64,000 bases of DNA from CAJCIW01 sp963833965 (GTDB lineage: Bacteria > Chlamydiota > Chlamydiia > Chlamydiales > Rhabdochlamydiaceae), in contig CAWHZZ010000002.1 in assembly GCA_963833965.1 (NCBI GenBank), positions 310,001-374,000 on the forward strand. The letters run 5' to 3'. The notes below the pieces were generated by a model. The model made no database searches, was not told the DNA's origin, and worked only from the letters and a program-made list of their open reading frames with translations. A program made the translations under genes and the position numbers. Below, one piece after another: positions 30,965 through 40,381 of the stretch; within the stretch, counting starts at the first letter, position 1, and every line of letters starts with the position of its first letter.

Positions 30965-33097
30965 TTATGAAAGTTGTACGCGCCCCAGAGGCTGGATTCG
31001 AATTTCGGGGACGACTTCTTGATAGGAGACCACGGCCATGTCGGGGAATTCTCCTTCAATCAATTTGCGTACGAACCGGCGCACGTCGATGGCGGTGAGA
31101 AGGACGGGAGGCTGCCCGCCGACAGGCGTCGGGACGATCGTGGTGCGCATCGAGTGTAAAATCAATTGGACAGAATCTGGGTCGAGGGCGAGATAGGAGC
31201 CTGCGGAGGTCTGTTTGATCGCCCCGCGGACCATGTCTTCGATCTCGGGATCGAGAAGATAGACAGACAGGATCGATTGTCCCTGGGAATATTTATAACT
31301 GATGTACCGCTTCAGGGAGGAGCGGACATATTCGGTGAGGAGAACCGTGTCTTTTTCCGTTTGCGCCCACTCGGCCAGCGCCTCTAAAATCGTGCGCAAA
31401 TCTTTGATGGAGATTTGCTCTTGGACAAGACGCTTGAAGATCTCTGTCAATTTTTGCAAAGGGACAAGGCGCGTGACTTCTTTAATGAGGTCGGGGAATG
31501 ATTTTTCGATGAACTCCAAAATGCCGCGGACCTCTTGAATCCCGATGAAATCGGCAGCATGCTGCCGGTAGAAGTAAGAGAGATGGAGGATCATCACATC
31601 GAGGGGCTTCCAAAATTTGATGCCCGCCTTTTGAAGAATTTCTTGATATTTGTTGTCGACCCAGACAGAGGGCTGGCCGATGTTGTTTTTCGTCGTTGTG
31701 AAAGGAATATTATACCGGCGCAAGTTGTCGGGTGTCTCGGTGGTCAAAAGTGCATTTTCGATGATTTTGCCGCGAACGATCGGGACTTCGTTTAAATAAA
31801 TAGAATATTCGTCAGACTCCAACGTTGGAGCGTCAGTGCGCACGTGCACGCCGGGGAAGCGAACGCCGAGATCTTGATAGAGGGCGTGGCGCATTTTAGG
31901 GATCATGTCCTCAATGAAAGTCGTCCCTGCTTTTTCCTTGCGGATGGTATTGGAGAGCGTTTTGCCGACCTCGAGGATGACGGGTAGGGTCAAAGCGTAG
32001 TCGTCCATTCCCCCTCGAATGACGGTGTGTCCCTCGACATCCGTGGAGACTTTGGAGGAAACCATCCCCGCCTGTGTTTTAGCGGCTGTCTTTTTTGCAT
32101 TGTACCACACCGTGAAGCCGATGCCGAACATCGCCACGGAGATAATGATAAAGGTGAGCGTGGGAAAGCCCTTGATGAAGGCCATCATGAACATGACCCC
32201 TGAGGCGATCATGATCGCTTTAGGCTGACTGAGCAGCTGTCCCGAAATTTCTTTACCGAGATGGGAGTCTTTCTTTTCCGAAGAAACGCGGGTGGTCACG
32301 ATACCAGCTGTCAAAGAGATCAACAGGGAGGGGATTTGCGCGACAAGGCCGCCCCCGATAGAGAGAAGCGTGTATGTATGGGCCGCCTGAATGGCAGTCA
32401 TTCCGTGCATGGCGACCCCGATGATCAAGCCCCCGACGATATTGATGACCGCGATGACGATACCCGCGATGACGTCCCCTTTGACGAATTTCATCGCGCC
32501 GTCCATCGCTCCATAGAGCTGGCTCTCTTTGGTCAAGGCCAGACGGAGGTCGCGCGCTTGGGCGGCGTCGATGATGCCGCTGCGCATATCGGCATCGATG
32601 CTCATCTGCTTCCCCGGCATCGCGTCCAAAGTGAAGCGGGCGGCGACCTCGGCGACGCGCTCGGCGCCCTTTGTAACGACGATGAACTGAACGATCGTGA
32701 TGATTAAGAAGATAATACCGCCGACGACGAAGTTGCCCCCGACGACAAAGTTTCCGAAGGCAAAGATGATGTGCCCGGCATTGGCATGAAGCAAAATTTG
32801 GCGCGTGGCGGAGATTTCAATCCCAAGGCGGAAAAGTGTCGTGATCAAGAGAAGAGAGGGAAACATCGAGAGCTGGACGGCTTTAGGGATGTACAAGGCG
32901 ACCATCAGAAGGGCAATAGAGATCGTCATGTTGACGGCGATCAAATTATCGATCACCCCAGGGGAGACGGGGATGATGATCATCATGATCAGTACGATGA
33001 TGAAAAGCGCCAGGACGATATCGCTGGACGAATTAATGATATTAAGCGCTTTTTCCCCTCCCAGCTGACGGGCTAAGCGTTCAAAGAAATTTTTCAT
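30965..33097 (-). CDS. sctV: T3SS export apparatus protein SctV (CdsV/LcrD)
   Basis: The 710-residue product forms the nonameric export gate of the T3SS. The first half (about residues 20-330) has seven to eight membrane segments, with the family signature RLGIEISATRQILL and the FHIPEP block RFTLDAMPGKQMSIDADMR. The second half (about 360-700) is the cytoplasmic ring domain that receives chaperone-substrate complexes. The start codon is close to the left end of the inserted TnpB element, so the original leader may be lost; only TTAGG directly precedes the ATG. In Chlamydia sctU and sctV are neighbours; here they are separated by that element. Confidence 0.96.
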   Translation of the reverse strand: MKNFFERLARQLGGEKALNIINSSSDIVLALFIIVLIMMIIIPVSPGVIDNLIAVNMTISIALLMVALYIPKAVQLSMFPSLLLITTLFRLGIEISATRQILLHANAGHIIFAFGNFVVGGNFVVGGIIFLIITIVQFIVVTKGAERVAEVAARFTLDAMPGKQMSIDADMRSGIIDAAQARDLRLALTKESQLYGAMDGAMKFVKGDVIAGIVIAVINIVGGLIIGVAMHGMTAIQAAHTYTLLSIGGGLVAQIPSLLISLTAGIVTTRVSSEKKDSHLGKEISGQLLSQPKAIMIASGVMFMMAFIKGFPTLTFIIISVAMFGIGFTVWYNAKKTAAKTQAGMVSSKVSTDVEGHTVIRGGMDDYALTLPVILEVGKTLSNTIRKEKAGTTFIEDMIPKMRHALYQDLGVRFPGVHVRTDAPTLESDEYSIYLNEVPIVRGKIIENALLTTETPDNLRRYNIPFTTTKNNIGQPSVWVDNKYQEILQKAGIKFWKPLDVMILHLSYFYRQHAADFIGIQEVRGILEFIEKSFPDLIKEVTRLVPLQKLTEIFKRLVQEQISIKDLRTILEALAEWAQTEKDTVLLTEYVRSSLKRYISYKYSQGQSILSVYLLDPEIEDMVRGAIKQTSAGSYLALDPDSVQLILHSMRTTIVPTPVGGQPPVLLTAIDVRRFVRKLIEGEFPDMAVVSYQEVVPEIRIQPLGRVQLS

Positions 33098-33200
33098 CCT
33101 AATTGACAGCGCGGAAACCCAGTCCTTTATGGCGGGGAGGAAGCGCTGCTCCTTTTTTTAAAATTGAAAATAAAATAAATTCTTGCGACAATTTTTGTCC

Positions 33201-34310
33201 ATGAAACGAACCATTAGCATACGATTGGATACAACCACTGAGCAAGAGATATTGCTTTTGCAATTGCAAGAAGCGTACCATTCCGCCTGCAATCAAATTG
33301 TTCCTGATGCAATGGCTAATCGCTGTTGGAACCGCGTGACCTTGCATGGTCTTGTCTATTCCAAGATTCGTCAAACATCCTTGCTGGGTTCGCAGATGGT
33401 TTGCAACGCCATTTACTCGGTTTGTAAAGCTTACCAAGCCAAAAAAATCTTTCCAAAACAAGAGGTTCCTCAAATCCATTTCCATAAAGGAACAAGCGTC
33501 CATTTCGACAAGCGCACTTACTCGATTAAAAACGGGATTATCTCTCTGTATACTTTGGGTAAGAGAATTAAAACTTCTTTGCGGTTTGGACCTTTTCAGA
33601 AAACTTATTTTTCTCAGGGGGTCCCTAAAGAAGGCGAGCTGGTTCGCAAAAAAGGGAAATGGTACTTCAATCTTGTTTTGGATCTTCCTGATCCCCCTCT
33701 GCAAGAAAATACAAAGGTTTTGGGGGTTGATCTGGGGGAAAATAATGTTTTTACAACCAGTGAGGGAAAAATTTTTAGCGGTGGCAAGATCCGCTATGAA
33801 CGAGATCAATTTCTTGCAAAGCGTCGTGCCCTTCAGTCCAACGGTTCTCAATCGGCAAAACAATTGCTGCAGAAAATCTCCGGCAGAGAGGGTCGACGTA
33901 TGAGACATGTCAACCATGAACTGAGCAAACAAATCGTTCGTGATGCGATAGAACAGAAAGCTGGGGTAATCGTTTTGGAAGATTTGACGAATATTCGAGA
34001 GCGGATTAAAGCGGGAAAAAGAATGCGTACCCGCCTGCATCGCTGGGGATTTCGTCAACTTCAGACCTTTATCCAATATAAAGCCGAAGCGGAAGGCCTT
34101 TCTGTTCTGTATGTCAATCCAGCCTATAGCAGTCAAACATGCTCCGTTTGTGGTTGTTTAGGTGTCCGTGAAAGACACCTTTTCAAATGTTCGTGTGGAA
34201 ACCAGCAGCACGCCGACTGCAATGCTAGTCGAAATCTCTGCAGGTTTGTTTCGGGCTCCCCCGAAGCAACGTGCGCCGTAAACCGCACGCAGGTGGCAGT
34301 GAAACACTGA
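33201..34310 (+). CDS. tnpB: TnpB RNA-guided nuclease (IS605 OrfB family)
   Basis: The product has 369 residues from the ATG at 33201; the frame is open to a TTG at 33183. TnpB proteins are RNA-guided DNA nucleases related to Cas12. The RuvC-like site appears complete: VLGVDLGENN (Asp), VIVLEDLTNI (Glu) and HADCNASRN (Asp). A zinc finger is present as CSVCG and CSCG. The N-terminal helical region and the length are normal, so the protein may be active. It is transcribed against the T3SS genes. The gene has no clear ribosome-binding site. Confidence 0.9.
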   Translation: MKRTISIRLDTTTEQEILLLQLQEAYHSACNQIVPDAMANRCWNRVTLHGLVYSKIRQTSLLGSQMVCNAIYSVCKAYQAKKIFPKQEVPQIHFHKGTSVHFDKRTYSIKNGIISLYTLGKRIKTSLRFGPFQKTYFSQGVPKEGELVRKKGKWYFNLVLDLPDPPLQENTKVLGVDLGENNVFTTSEGKIFSGGKIRYERDQFLAKRRALQSNGSQSAKQLLQKISGREGRRMRHVNHELSKQIVRDAIEQKAGVIVLEDLTNIRERIKAGKRMRTRLHRWGFRQLQTFIQYKAEAEGLSVLYVNPAYSSQTCSVCGCLGVRERHLFKCSCGNQQHADCNASRNLCRFVSGSPEATCAVNRTQVAVKH

Positions 34311-34342
34311 CCATTAAGCTTCCGCCTTTAGGCGTGAGTTGT
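34150..34342 (+). ncRNA. Possible omega RNA overlapping the tnpB 3' end
   Basis: In known TnpB systems the guide RNA is made from the 3' end of tnpB and the element's right end, and the guide comes from the flanking DNA. This region has the tnpB end, a stem CCGCC-TTTA-GGCG at 34323-34336 and the boundary GTTTAC. If so, the guide portion would be sctU antisense sequence starting at about 34343. The extent is assumed from the family, not seen. Confidence 0.3.
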
Positions 34343-35413
34343 TTACTTAAAAAGCTCTGTTGTTGTCTCCAAGGATTCGATGCCTTCCAACCAGCGCAGG
34401 ATCTCCGCTACTGCCTGATAAGTCTCCTCAGGGATATATTCACTGATTTTCCCTTTTTCAAAAAGGATTTGTGCCAAACTCACATTGCGCATGATCGGAA
34501 TTCCATTTTCTTGGGCGACCTTTATGATCATATCGGCAACCGGCCCTTTCCCCATCGTCACGATCTTCGGCGCCGGCTCCTTCTCGGGGTCGTATTCGAC
34601 GGCCACGGCGATATGGGTAGGATTGGTGATGATTGCCTTAGCGCGCTTGACAGACAGCGGGCCTTCCTGATAAGCGATCTCTTGGGCAGTCTGGCGCCGC
34701 CGACTTTTGATGTGGGGATCGCCCTCTGTATCCTTAAATTCTTGTTTTACTTCAAACTTTTCCATCTTCATTTCTTTGGCGAAATTTCTTTTTTGGAAGA
34801 CGAGGTCGAAGACGGCGATCACTAAAAAGAAAATTCCGACGCGGATGATGACCTTGATCAAAAAGTCAGCGAAGACCATCGCGCTGCCCTGCACAGGCAA
34901 GGCCGCTGTGGAAATGATTTCAGGAATGCTGTACCAGACCACCGACCAGATCAGGATCAAAGCTCCTGCGATCTTGAAGATCGACTTCAAGAGTTCGAAC
35001 AAAGTTTTAAATTTAAAGAGATTTTTAATATTGGTCACGGGATTCAGCCGCTTGATGTCGGGCTTCATCGCCTCGACAGAAAACATCGGCCCGACAATGA
35101 GAAAGTTCGTCAGAATGCCGATACACCCCGTCAGCACCATGATCGGCATGCTCGTATTGAAAATCACTTGGATCGCTTGATTAAAAATGCCCCCGGCGCG
35201 GTTCTGCATGTCGATATTGGTCCCGGAAAGCTTGAACATGGCGATAATATAAGAGGCCAGAACCTGGAAAAGATACCCAGAGCTGATGATCACAGTGGCA
35301 ATGGAGACAATGAATGTAAAAGCCGAGGGAAAGTCCTGCGATTTGGCGACCTGTCCCTTTTTGCGCGCATCGCGCAGCTTCTTCGGGGTCGCCTTTTCTG
35401 TTTTTTCTGCCAT
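34343..35413 (-). CDS. sctU: T3SS export apparatus switch protein SctU (CdsU)
   Basis: The 356-residue product has an N-terminal Lys-rich segment (EKTEKATPKKLRDARKKGQV), four membrane segments to about residue 210, and a cytoplasmic domain with the autocleavage site NPTH in AIITNPTHIAVAVEYD at about residue 263. Cleavage between Asn and Pro lets SctU switch substrate class. The last codons touch the TnpB element. A hairpin with TGCAATGT/ACATTGCA arms directly precedes the start codon (35407-35454) and no strong ribosome-binding site is seen, so initiation may be influenced by structure. Confidence 0.95.
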   Translation of the reverse strand: MAEKTEKATPKKLRDARKKGQVAKSQDFPSAFTFIVSIATVIISSGYLFQVLASYIIAMFKLSGTNIDMQNRAGGIFNQAIQVIFNTSMPIMVLTGCIGILTNFLIVGPMFSVEAMKPDIKRLNPVTNIKNLFKFKTLFELLKSIFKIAGALILIWSVVWYSIPEIISTAALPVQGSAMVFADFLIKVIIRVGIFFLVIAVFDLVFQKRNFAKEMKMEKFEVKQEFKDTEGDPHIKSRRRQTAQEIAYQEGPLSVKRAKAIITNPTHIAVAVEYDPEKEPAPKIVTMGKGPVADMIIKVAQENGIPIMRNVSLAQILFEKGKISEYIPEETYQAVAEILRWLEGIESLETTTELFK

Positions 35414-35455
35414 GCAATGTCTATGTAGGTGTAAAAACCATCTACGTCACATTGC
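35405..35455 (-). promoter_or_regulatory. Hairpin in the sctU leader
   Basis: An imperfect palindrome, TGCAATGT...GTAG/CTAC...ACATTGCA, spans the sctU leader up to the start codon. It could mask initiation of the first gene of the T3SS operon. Only the pairing is seen; the role is inferred. Confidence 0.4.
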
Positions 35456-35512
35456 AATCTATAGAAAAGCCGCTCTTAGATCAAGGGAAAATGGCTTAAA
35501 AAAACTCTTTGA

Positions 35513-37198
35513 TTATACCTTAGGACCCTTCGCCACAAAGAAGTTATCATTCTTTGTTTGGTACCGTGTCCAATAGGGGTAAGGCTCACCGAGTTTGATT
35601 TCTGCGTTTTGAAAGCGCGTTTGCAGGTAGTCCACGGTCTTCTGACGCGCTAATGGGACATATTTGGAATCCGGGCTTACGATTCCTTTTTTCCTTGGAA
35701 GCCATCCACGAAACCCCTCGAACAATTGTTCCGGGGAAGGTGTTCGGCGGAATTTTGTCAAGTCAATTTCCTTAAGATATTCTTGGTATAGGGCGCTTGA
35801 AGCGAGATTATCTTTTCCGCCGATTTCTTGAAGGAAATTGTTCATACACTCATTTAGCTCTTGGTAGTACTTACTATCATCTTTAGTAGGGATAGTCAAT
35901 AAGACGTGATTGAATGTCCAAGTATCAATCTCGCTGCTGTGTTCGATATATTGAAATGCGCTTTCAAAGATCAACAAACTTTCAGGATCGAGTGTAAGGA
36001 TCGAGGTCAATCGATCGACAATCCCTGGATCGAAAAATTTCCACGTCGACTGATCGACGACCACTTTGGAGAAGAGGCGTTGAATGGTGGACATCTCCGC
36101 AGAATCGTTGCAGCTGAGGATCAGATGCAATCGGTCAGGAGTAAGTTCTTTCGATTTTCTCAACTTTGGGTCCAACGACACCCAGATCGTATTCGGCTCA
36201 TTAGGCAAGGGCTCATCCGGTGTGCGACCAATGAAGAGACAAACCTTTTTCCCCTCGGCAATGAATTGCATAATTTTTTTAATGACCGCGGCATTATTTC
36301 TCACTTTAACCCCTTCTAGCGATCCCGTTGCTACGAAGAAGTTGTCGTAATCGCCTCGATATTTTGTCCAAAAAGGGTAGGGAGTGTTGAGTTTTAACTC
36401 GACGTTTTCATAACGAGAGTCGAGGTATTCCACTGTTTTTTGCCGCGCCAGAGGAATGTATTTAGCGAGAGGATACGAAATCCCTTTTTTCTCAGCGAGC
36501 CAAAGTCTAAAATCGGATAGCAGATCATCGATGGTGGACACTTGGACGAGTTCCTCGGGAAGAGTGATTATGAATTTCTTATAAAGAGCGTTGGAAGCGA
36601 GGTTTTCCTTGCCGCCAATTTCTTGAATAAAGTTGTCTAAACATGCTTGAGACGCTTCGTAGTACTCTGTGACTTCCTTATTAAATTTCTCTTCGTTTAC
36701 TCCAATATTATTCCAATGGTGATCGAATTCCCAATCTTCTATATTGGGAGCCGGGCTGGCCATTTGGATTAAACTTTCAAAGACTAGCGAAGTACCACCA
36801 TCAACCACATTCAATGTCGAGGTCAATCGATCGACAATCCCTGGATCGAAAAATTTCATCGTCGATTGGTCGACGACCACTTTGTGGAATAGATGTTGAA
36901 TCATGGCCATTTCCGCGCTGTCATTGCCGCTCAATATCAAATGCAATCGATCTGCTGGAAGCTCATCTGCGGTTCTCAAAGAAGGATCTAGGGAGACCCA
37001 GATCTGTTTGGAGTGACTTGGCAGAGGTAGTGGCTCTGCTGGGCCGCGGCCAACGAATAGGCAAACTTCAAAGCCTTGAGCGATGTAGTTTTTGATTTTC
37101 TGAATTGTCGCTCGATTGTTATCAAGTTTAAGGGTCTCTAATGGGTCTTGAAAAACCGTTGATGTTGTTAAAGAACTTGAGCTAAGATGTACTGCCAT
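35513..37198 (-). CDS. Internally duplicated protein beside the T3SS operon, candidate effector
   Basis: The 561-residue product consists of two tandem copies of about 270 residues. Each copy has VCLF(V/I)GR-P-EPLP, (Q/T)IWVSLDP-LR, DRLHLILS-NDSAEM, KVVVDQST-KFFDPGIVDRL, a helical middle with FIQEIGGKENLAS, and (Y)IPLARQKTVEYL followed by YPFWTKYR-DNFFVA. The alternation of short strands and helices resembles a Rossmann-like (methyltransferase-type) fold, but no standard SAM motif is complete, so the function is unknown. There is no signal peptide; the N-terminus is Ser/Thr-rich (HLSSSSLTTSTV), as often seen in type III substrates. It lies on the sctU strand, immediately upstream of that gene. 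Confidence 0.75.
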   Translation of the reverse strand: MAVHLSSSSLTTSTVFQDPLETLKLDNNRATIQKIKNYIAQGFEVCLFVGRGPAEPLPLPSHSKQIWVSLDPSLRTADELPADRLHLILSGNDSAEMAMIQHLFHKVVVDQSTMKFFDPGIVDRLTSTLNVVDGGTSLVFESLIQMASPAPNIEDWEFDHHWNNIGVNEEKFNKEVTEYYEASQACLDNFIQEIGGKENLASNALYKKFIITLPEELVQVSTIDDLLSDFRLWLAEKKGISYPLAKYIPLARQKTVEYLDSRYENVELKLNTPYPFWTKYRGDYDNFFVATGSLEGVKVRNNAAVIKKIMQFIAEGKKVCLFIGRTPDEPLPNEPNTIWVSLDPKLRKSKELTPDRLHLILSCNDSAEMSTIQRLFSKVVVDQSTWKFFDPGIVDRLTSILTLDPESLLIFESAFQYIEHSSEIDTWTFNHVLLTIPTKDDSKYYQELNECMNNFLQEIGGKDNLASSALYQEYLKEIDLTKFRRTPSPEQLFEGFRGWLPRKKGIVSPDSKYVPLARQKTVDYLQTRFQNAEIKLGEPYPYWTRYQTKNDNFFVAKGPKV

Positions 37199-37207
37199 TT
37201 TTATTCC

Positions 37208-37438
37208 TTAATTAAATAATTTATCGAATATTTTATTCACTGCAGCTTCAGGATCTGGATCAATCGTAGTTGTTAATAATGAAGATTCTAAAGGAGGATC
37301 CGCATCTAAAACGAGATTGTAAAATTCCAGGTCGTCTGTGCGTATACTTGCTTTGAGCGCATGAAGAATAGTTAGTTTGTTCATTTTTTCGTTTTGTGAA
37401 ATATATTTTTTCAATGCGTCTTTGTCTAAGTTTATCAA
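37208..37438 (-). CDS. Small protein upstream of the duplicated protein, doubtful
   Basis: A reading frame of 76 codons ends 9 bases before the start of the duplicated protein. It must begin at a TTG (37438) or an internal ATG (37384), with no clear ribosome-binding site, in AT-rich DNA. The sequence has two helical stretches (ALKKYISQNEKMNKLTILHAL) and an acidic end. It could be a small partner of the following gene or a remnant. No family is recognised. The gap 37439-37608 is very AT-rich with no further gene seen. Confidence 0.35.
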   Translation of the reverse strand: MINLDKDALKKYISQNEKMNKLTILHALKASIRTDDLEFYNLVLDADPPLESSLLTTTIDPDPEAAVNKIFDKLFN

Positions 37439-37608
37439 AGCTTCATTAATTCGGCATGGATATAGTTTTTTTGGATTAAGTTTTAATCTTTTTTTTCACT
37501 AAATGTGGTCATATATATAATTAATTTTCTGTTAATAAAAAATTATTTATTATAATTCAACAAAAGCGTAAGTGATTGATTAGTCAGTGGGGACAAGGTC
37601 TTAATGTC

Positions 37609-38283
37609 TTAAAATCTGGCGCCGAGGCCTCCGCCAACTTTAAATCCACCGACGTTATGATCGTGGTGGAAATGGATGGGCAGATAGAGATAATCGGCAA
37701 ATAAAGAAAGGTAAGCATGAGGACCAAAATAGATCTGACCGCCGGATTTGGCGACGCCCCCGAATGCCCACTTAAATTTGTGATCGTGGGAGGTTTTGCT
37801 CTGGCCGCAGCGCAAGTCGTTCTCAATGAATACACCTCCAGCGTCTATGCCTGCTCCAAGATATAGAAACAGTTTTTCGCGAAAAGCTCTTTTCACAAAT
37901 TTGAGGCCCACGCTAAGATCGACAATATCAATTTTGGTGTGGCAATGCCCCGTCGTTCCATCCATGAAGATCCATTCCAGATTTTCCCAGATTTCGAGCC
38001 AATGGTGATTTTTCAATGTCCTAGCTGCTTCAAGCTGAAGGCTTAAGCCCACGTCCCCATAAATTTTTCTGAATTTTCCCCAGGAGGGGAAAAAAGCAGC
38101 AGCGCGTGGTTCTAGAGTATTGAGATGGTCGTTTGTTTTTTTGGGGGTTGAAGCGATGGGAGTTTGAGGCCATTGCTCTTGGGCCACGACTATGCCAGAA
38201 CCTTCAAGCGGTTTCGTGCAGGTAAGCGACAAAACTACGCAAAACGAATAGATGAGGGCTAGTGTGATATTCTTTTTAATCAT
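37609..38283 (-). CDS. Outer membrane beta-barrel protein, about eight strands
   Basis: The 224-residue product has a signal peptide (about residues 1-24). From about residue 60 it alternates amphipathic strands such as YGDVGLSLQLEAA, VDLSVGLKFV and LFLYLGAGIDAGGVF, and ends in GGGLGARF with the C-terminal Phe of barrel proteins. His-rich stretches (FHHDHN, GHCHTK) lie in predicted loops and could bind metal. It resembles OmpW/OmpA-type small barrels in build, but I cannot assign a family. The start overlaps the stop of the Cys-rich gene by 8 bases, so it is coupled to it. Confidence 0.7.
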   Translation of the reverse strand: MIKKNITLALIYSFCVVLSLTCTKPLEGSGIVVAQEQWPQTPIASTPKKTNDHLNTLEPRAAAFFPSWGKFRKIYGDVGLSLQLEAARTLKNHHWLEIWENLEWIFMDGTTGHCHTKIDIVDLSVGLKFVKRAFREKLFLYLGAGIDAGGVFIENDLRCGQSKTSHDHKFKWAFGGVAKSGGQIYFGPHAYLSLFADYLYLPIHFHHDHNVGGFKVGGGLGARF

Positions 38284-40276
38284 GAGTTATTGTGATTTTA
38301 GTGGGTAGGCTTTGTAAATTGTTTGGATACACAGCGACAATGGTGTACTTATTGGGGTTCTGATGAGAATCGAGACATGTGTCAAAAACAAAGGGCCCAA
38401 AGCTTGGAATTCTTTCCACGAATTTTCCTGCGTAAAAAATTTCGTAATACAGAACAGTGGGTAGTATTACAGAGGTCCATGTCGCTTTCAAGGTGCGGCC
38501 TGTTGTATCGAGGAACGGGCATTTTTTGACTTTTCCTTTAAAATTTCCGTTCGCTATTCCTGGCATCAGTTCGGAGCGAAGACGAATTGTCACGATGTTA
38601 GAATCATTTGAATTTTGAATAGGCTGTGCACTGCTGCAAGCGAAAAACTCAAAAGAAGACGAGGCAAAGTTTTGGAAAAGGTTGCCAGAGACAGGAGGCG
38701 AGGCGATGAGAGCGGTGTATTCTACAATGACTGTATCTCCAATATTGATCGTTCCCAGCGGGACGCCTGCGATCAGGTCCGGATTGGGTACCACAACGTT
38801 GTTCACTTTAAGCGTCTGAAGCAAAAGCCCCGTTTCAAGGACATCTGTAAAAAGAACATTGTCGGCAGCTGTAGCTCCCGAATTCATGATTGTGGCAGTA
38901 AAAGTAACGATATCGCCAATGGACGACACAATGTTGTCCTGTCCATTGACCTTTTTGATGGGTACGATGACCGGAGAGAAGACCATGATCTGTAAGCCCA
39001 AGGCATTAATCATGTAATCGTCGCCTACGGTGGTTCCAAGAGCGAATGCAGTCATTTGATTAGGCAGAATTGTCCAGGTGCAATCCACATTGGTGATATC
39101 GTATCCTTGTCTGCCTTGAGGAACATCCATCACCGAAGGAATCGCATTATAGGTGCAATAAGTTCCCGTTGTGTCGATTAATTGACCTGTATCGTCATTG
39201 ATCTGCGAACAGAAGAAATTGTCTATGGGATTATTCGGACCAAACAAAGGCAGTAAACTCAACGGAGTCGGCCCAAATTGCATTGTGTCACCTGTTTTTA
39301 GGGCATCTCCTTCGACAGCACTCACAAGAAGCCGGGATGTCCCCATTGGACCGGGCGGCTCAGCGCAAAATCCGGTGACTTGGGCGGGTGGTTCATCGGT
39401 ACGCGAGGCTTGCTGACTACCGACAAATATAGACATATTATTGACGTTGCTGGCTGGATTCCTGTACATGATCGCCAATGTCCATCCGGCGGCATTGTGC
39501 GTATCGTCCGTTGCTGAAACCGTTGCAGGTACTCCTCCTACAATATATGTCCCATTGGGATTTGCTAAAGAAGGAGCGGTAAAGAGAGCTGTCACATTTG
39601 CGCTGCGCGTATAGTTTCCAGCGCAATAAAAAGGTTGTACGTCTGGAGCAGGATTTTGCGAGATCATCGCTGTTGCGGGATCAGCGACAATGGAATGGAC
39701 TTGGTTGTCGGGAGTGATAAGAGTAATAGGTCCATTGGCAAAATTGAGAACACAATTGGGATCTACGCCAAATCCAATTCCGGTCATGGTCGAATCGCTA
39801 CAGTAGTAACCATAGCTGCCGCTCCATACCAATTCCGCATAAAGAATGGTGCTCCCGGTTGGAATGTTCAACACAGCTGATGAGCTATTCTGCTGCCAGC
39901 TTAGAGTCGTTCCTGCTGGACTGCCATCTCCTGTGGTGACACTCGTAAAGATGCCAGCCATTTGTGAATCGTCTACTGTCGTAAATGCGCCTATTGAGTC
40001 TGAAAGGCCCGGCTCATTCATGCATAATGCTTTACTTAAACCAAGAGTATTCCCAATGAAAGTCAGAGCCCCATGTTCTCCGGTAATCGCCATGCGGAGT
40101 ATGTAGGAATTAGGCGCGTTCATCAAACATGGTCCTCTAGGCTGTTCTGGACAATCCACAGAAGGAGTACAAGGACATGGGTCTGCCCAAATCATGGAAG
40201 ACAATGTCAAGAAGAAACTTAATATAATTATGCATTTTTGAAAGGAGAGAGCGAATAATTTGTTAGGAGGGGCCAC
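38276..40276 (-). CDS. Cysteine-rich exported protein with DUF11 domain (OmcB-like build)
   Basis: The 666-residue product begins at a GTG with a signal peptide (hydrophobic core CIIILSFFLTLSSMIW) and has about 18 Cys spread along its length, beginning with CPCTPSVDCPEQPRGPC. A DUF11 domain at about residues 440-535 shows IVSSIGDIVTFTATIMNSG and ADNVLFTDVLETGL, the same type of domain found in the chlamydial 60-kDa Cys-rich protein OmcB, which is disulfide-linked in the envelope of infectious forms. I do not claim orthology: the N-terminal 400 residues are different. It is followed by, and coupled to, a small barrel protein. Confidence 0.78.
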   Translation of the reverse strand: MAPPNKLFALSFQKCIIILSFFLTLSSMIWADPCPCTPSVDCPEQPRGPCLMNAPNSYILRMAITGEHGALTFIGNTLGLSKALCMNEPGLSDSIGAFTTVDDSQMAGIFTSVTTGDGSPAGTTLSWQQNSSSAVLNIPTGSTILYAELVWSGSYGYYCSDSTMTGIGFGVDPNCVLNFANGPITLITPDNQVHSIVADPATAMISQNPAPDVQPFYCAGNYTRSANVTALFTAPSLANPNGTYIVGGVPATVSATDDTHNAAGWTLAIMYRNPASNVNNMSIFVGSQQASRTDEPPAQVTGFCAEPPGPMGTSRLLVSAVEGDALKTGDTMQFGPTPLSLLPLFGPNNPIDNFFCSQINDDTGQLIDTTGTYCTYNAIPSVMDVPQGRQGYDITNVDCTWTILPNQMTAFALGTTVGDDYMINALGLQIMVFSPVIVPIKKVNGQDNIVSSIGDIVTFTATIMNSGATAADNVLFTDVLETGLLLQTLKVNNVVVPNPDLIAGVPLGTINIGDTVIVEYTALIASPPVSGNLFQNFASSSFEFFACSSAQPIQNSNDSNIVTIRLRSELMPGIANGNFKGKVKKCPFLDTTGRTLKATWTSVILPTVLYYEIFYAGKFVERIPSFGPFVFDTCLDSHQNPNKYTIVAVYPNNLQSLPTKITITHD

Positions 40277-40381
40277 AGTGTAAATCCCAATTAGTGAGTG
40301 TTGAAATTTTCTTTTATCTCAATAAAAGGTAATTTATTCTAGTGTTTTTTTTTGCAGAGGGAATATTTCAGAATCGACCGA

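Larger units (their letters stand above)
33105..34342 (+). mobile_element. IS200/IS605-type element with tnpB only
   Basis: A tnpB gene is flanked by subterminal hairpins typical of the family. On the left, CCCAGTCCTTTATGGCGGGG is nested within CAGCGC/GCGCTG; on the right, TTCCGCCTTTAGGCGTGA is followed by GTTGTTTAC. No tnpA is present, so the copy would need a helper to move. It lies between sctU (stop at 34343) and sctV (start at 33097), opposite in direction. Exact ends are uncertain by some bases because these elements make no target duplication. Confidence 0.8.

Noticed and set aside
32261..32707. Open frame of 148 codons antisense to sctV
   Set aside because: It is a shadow of SctV on the other strand, without start signal.
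33099..34136. Open frame of 345 codons on the minus strand over tnpB
   Set aside because: It is antisense to a clear TnpB gene with all catalytic motifs, has no ribosome-binding site, and its translation shows no family-like pattern.
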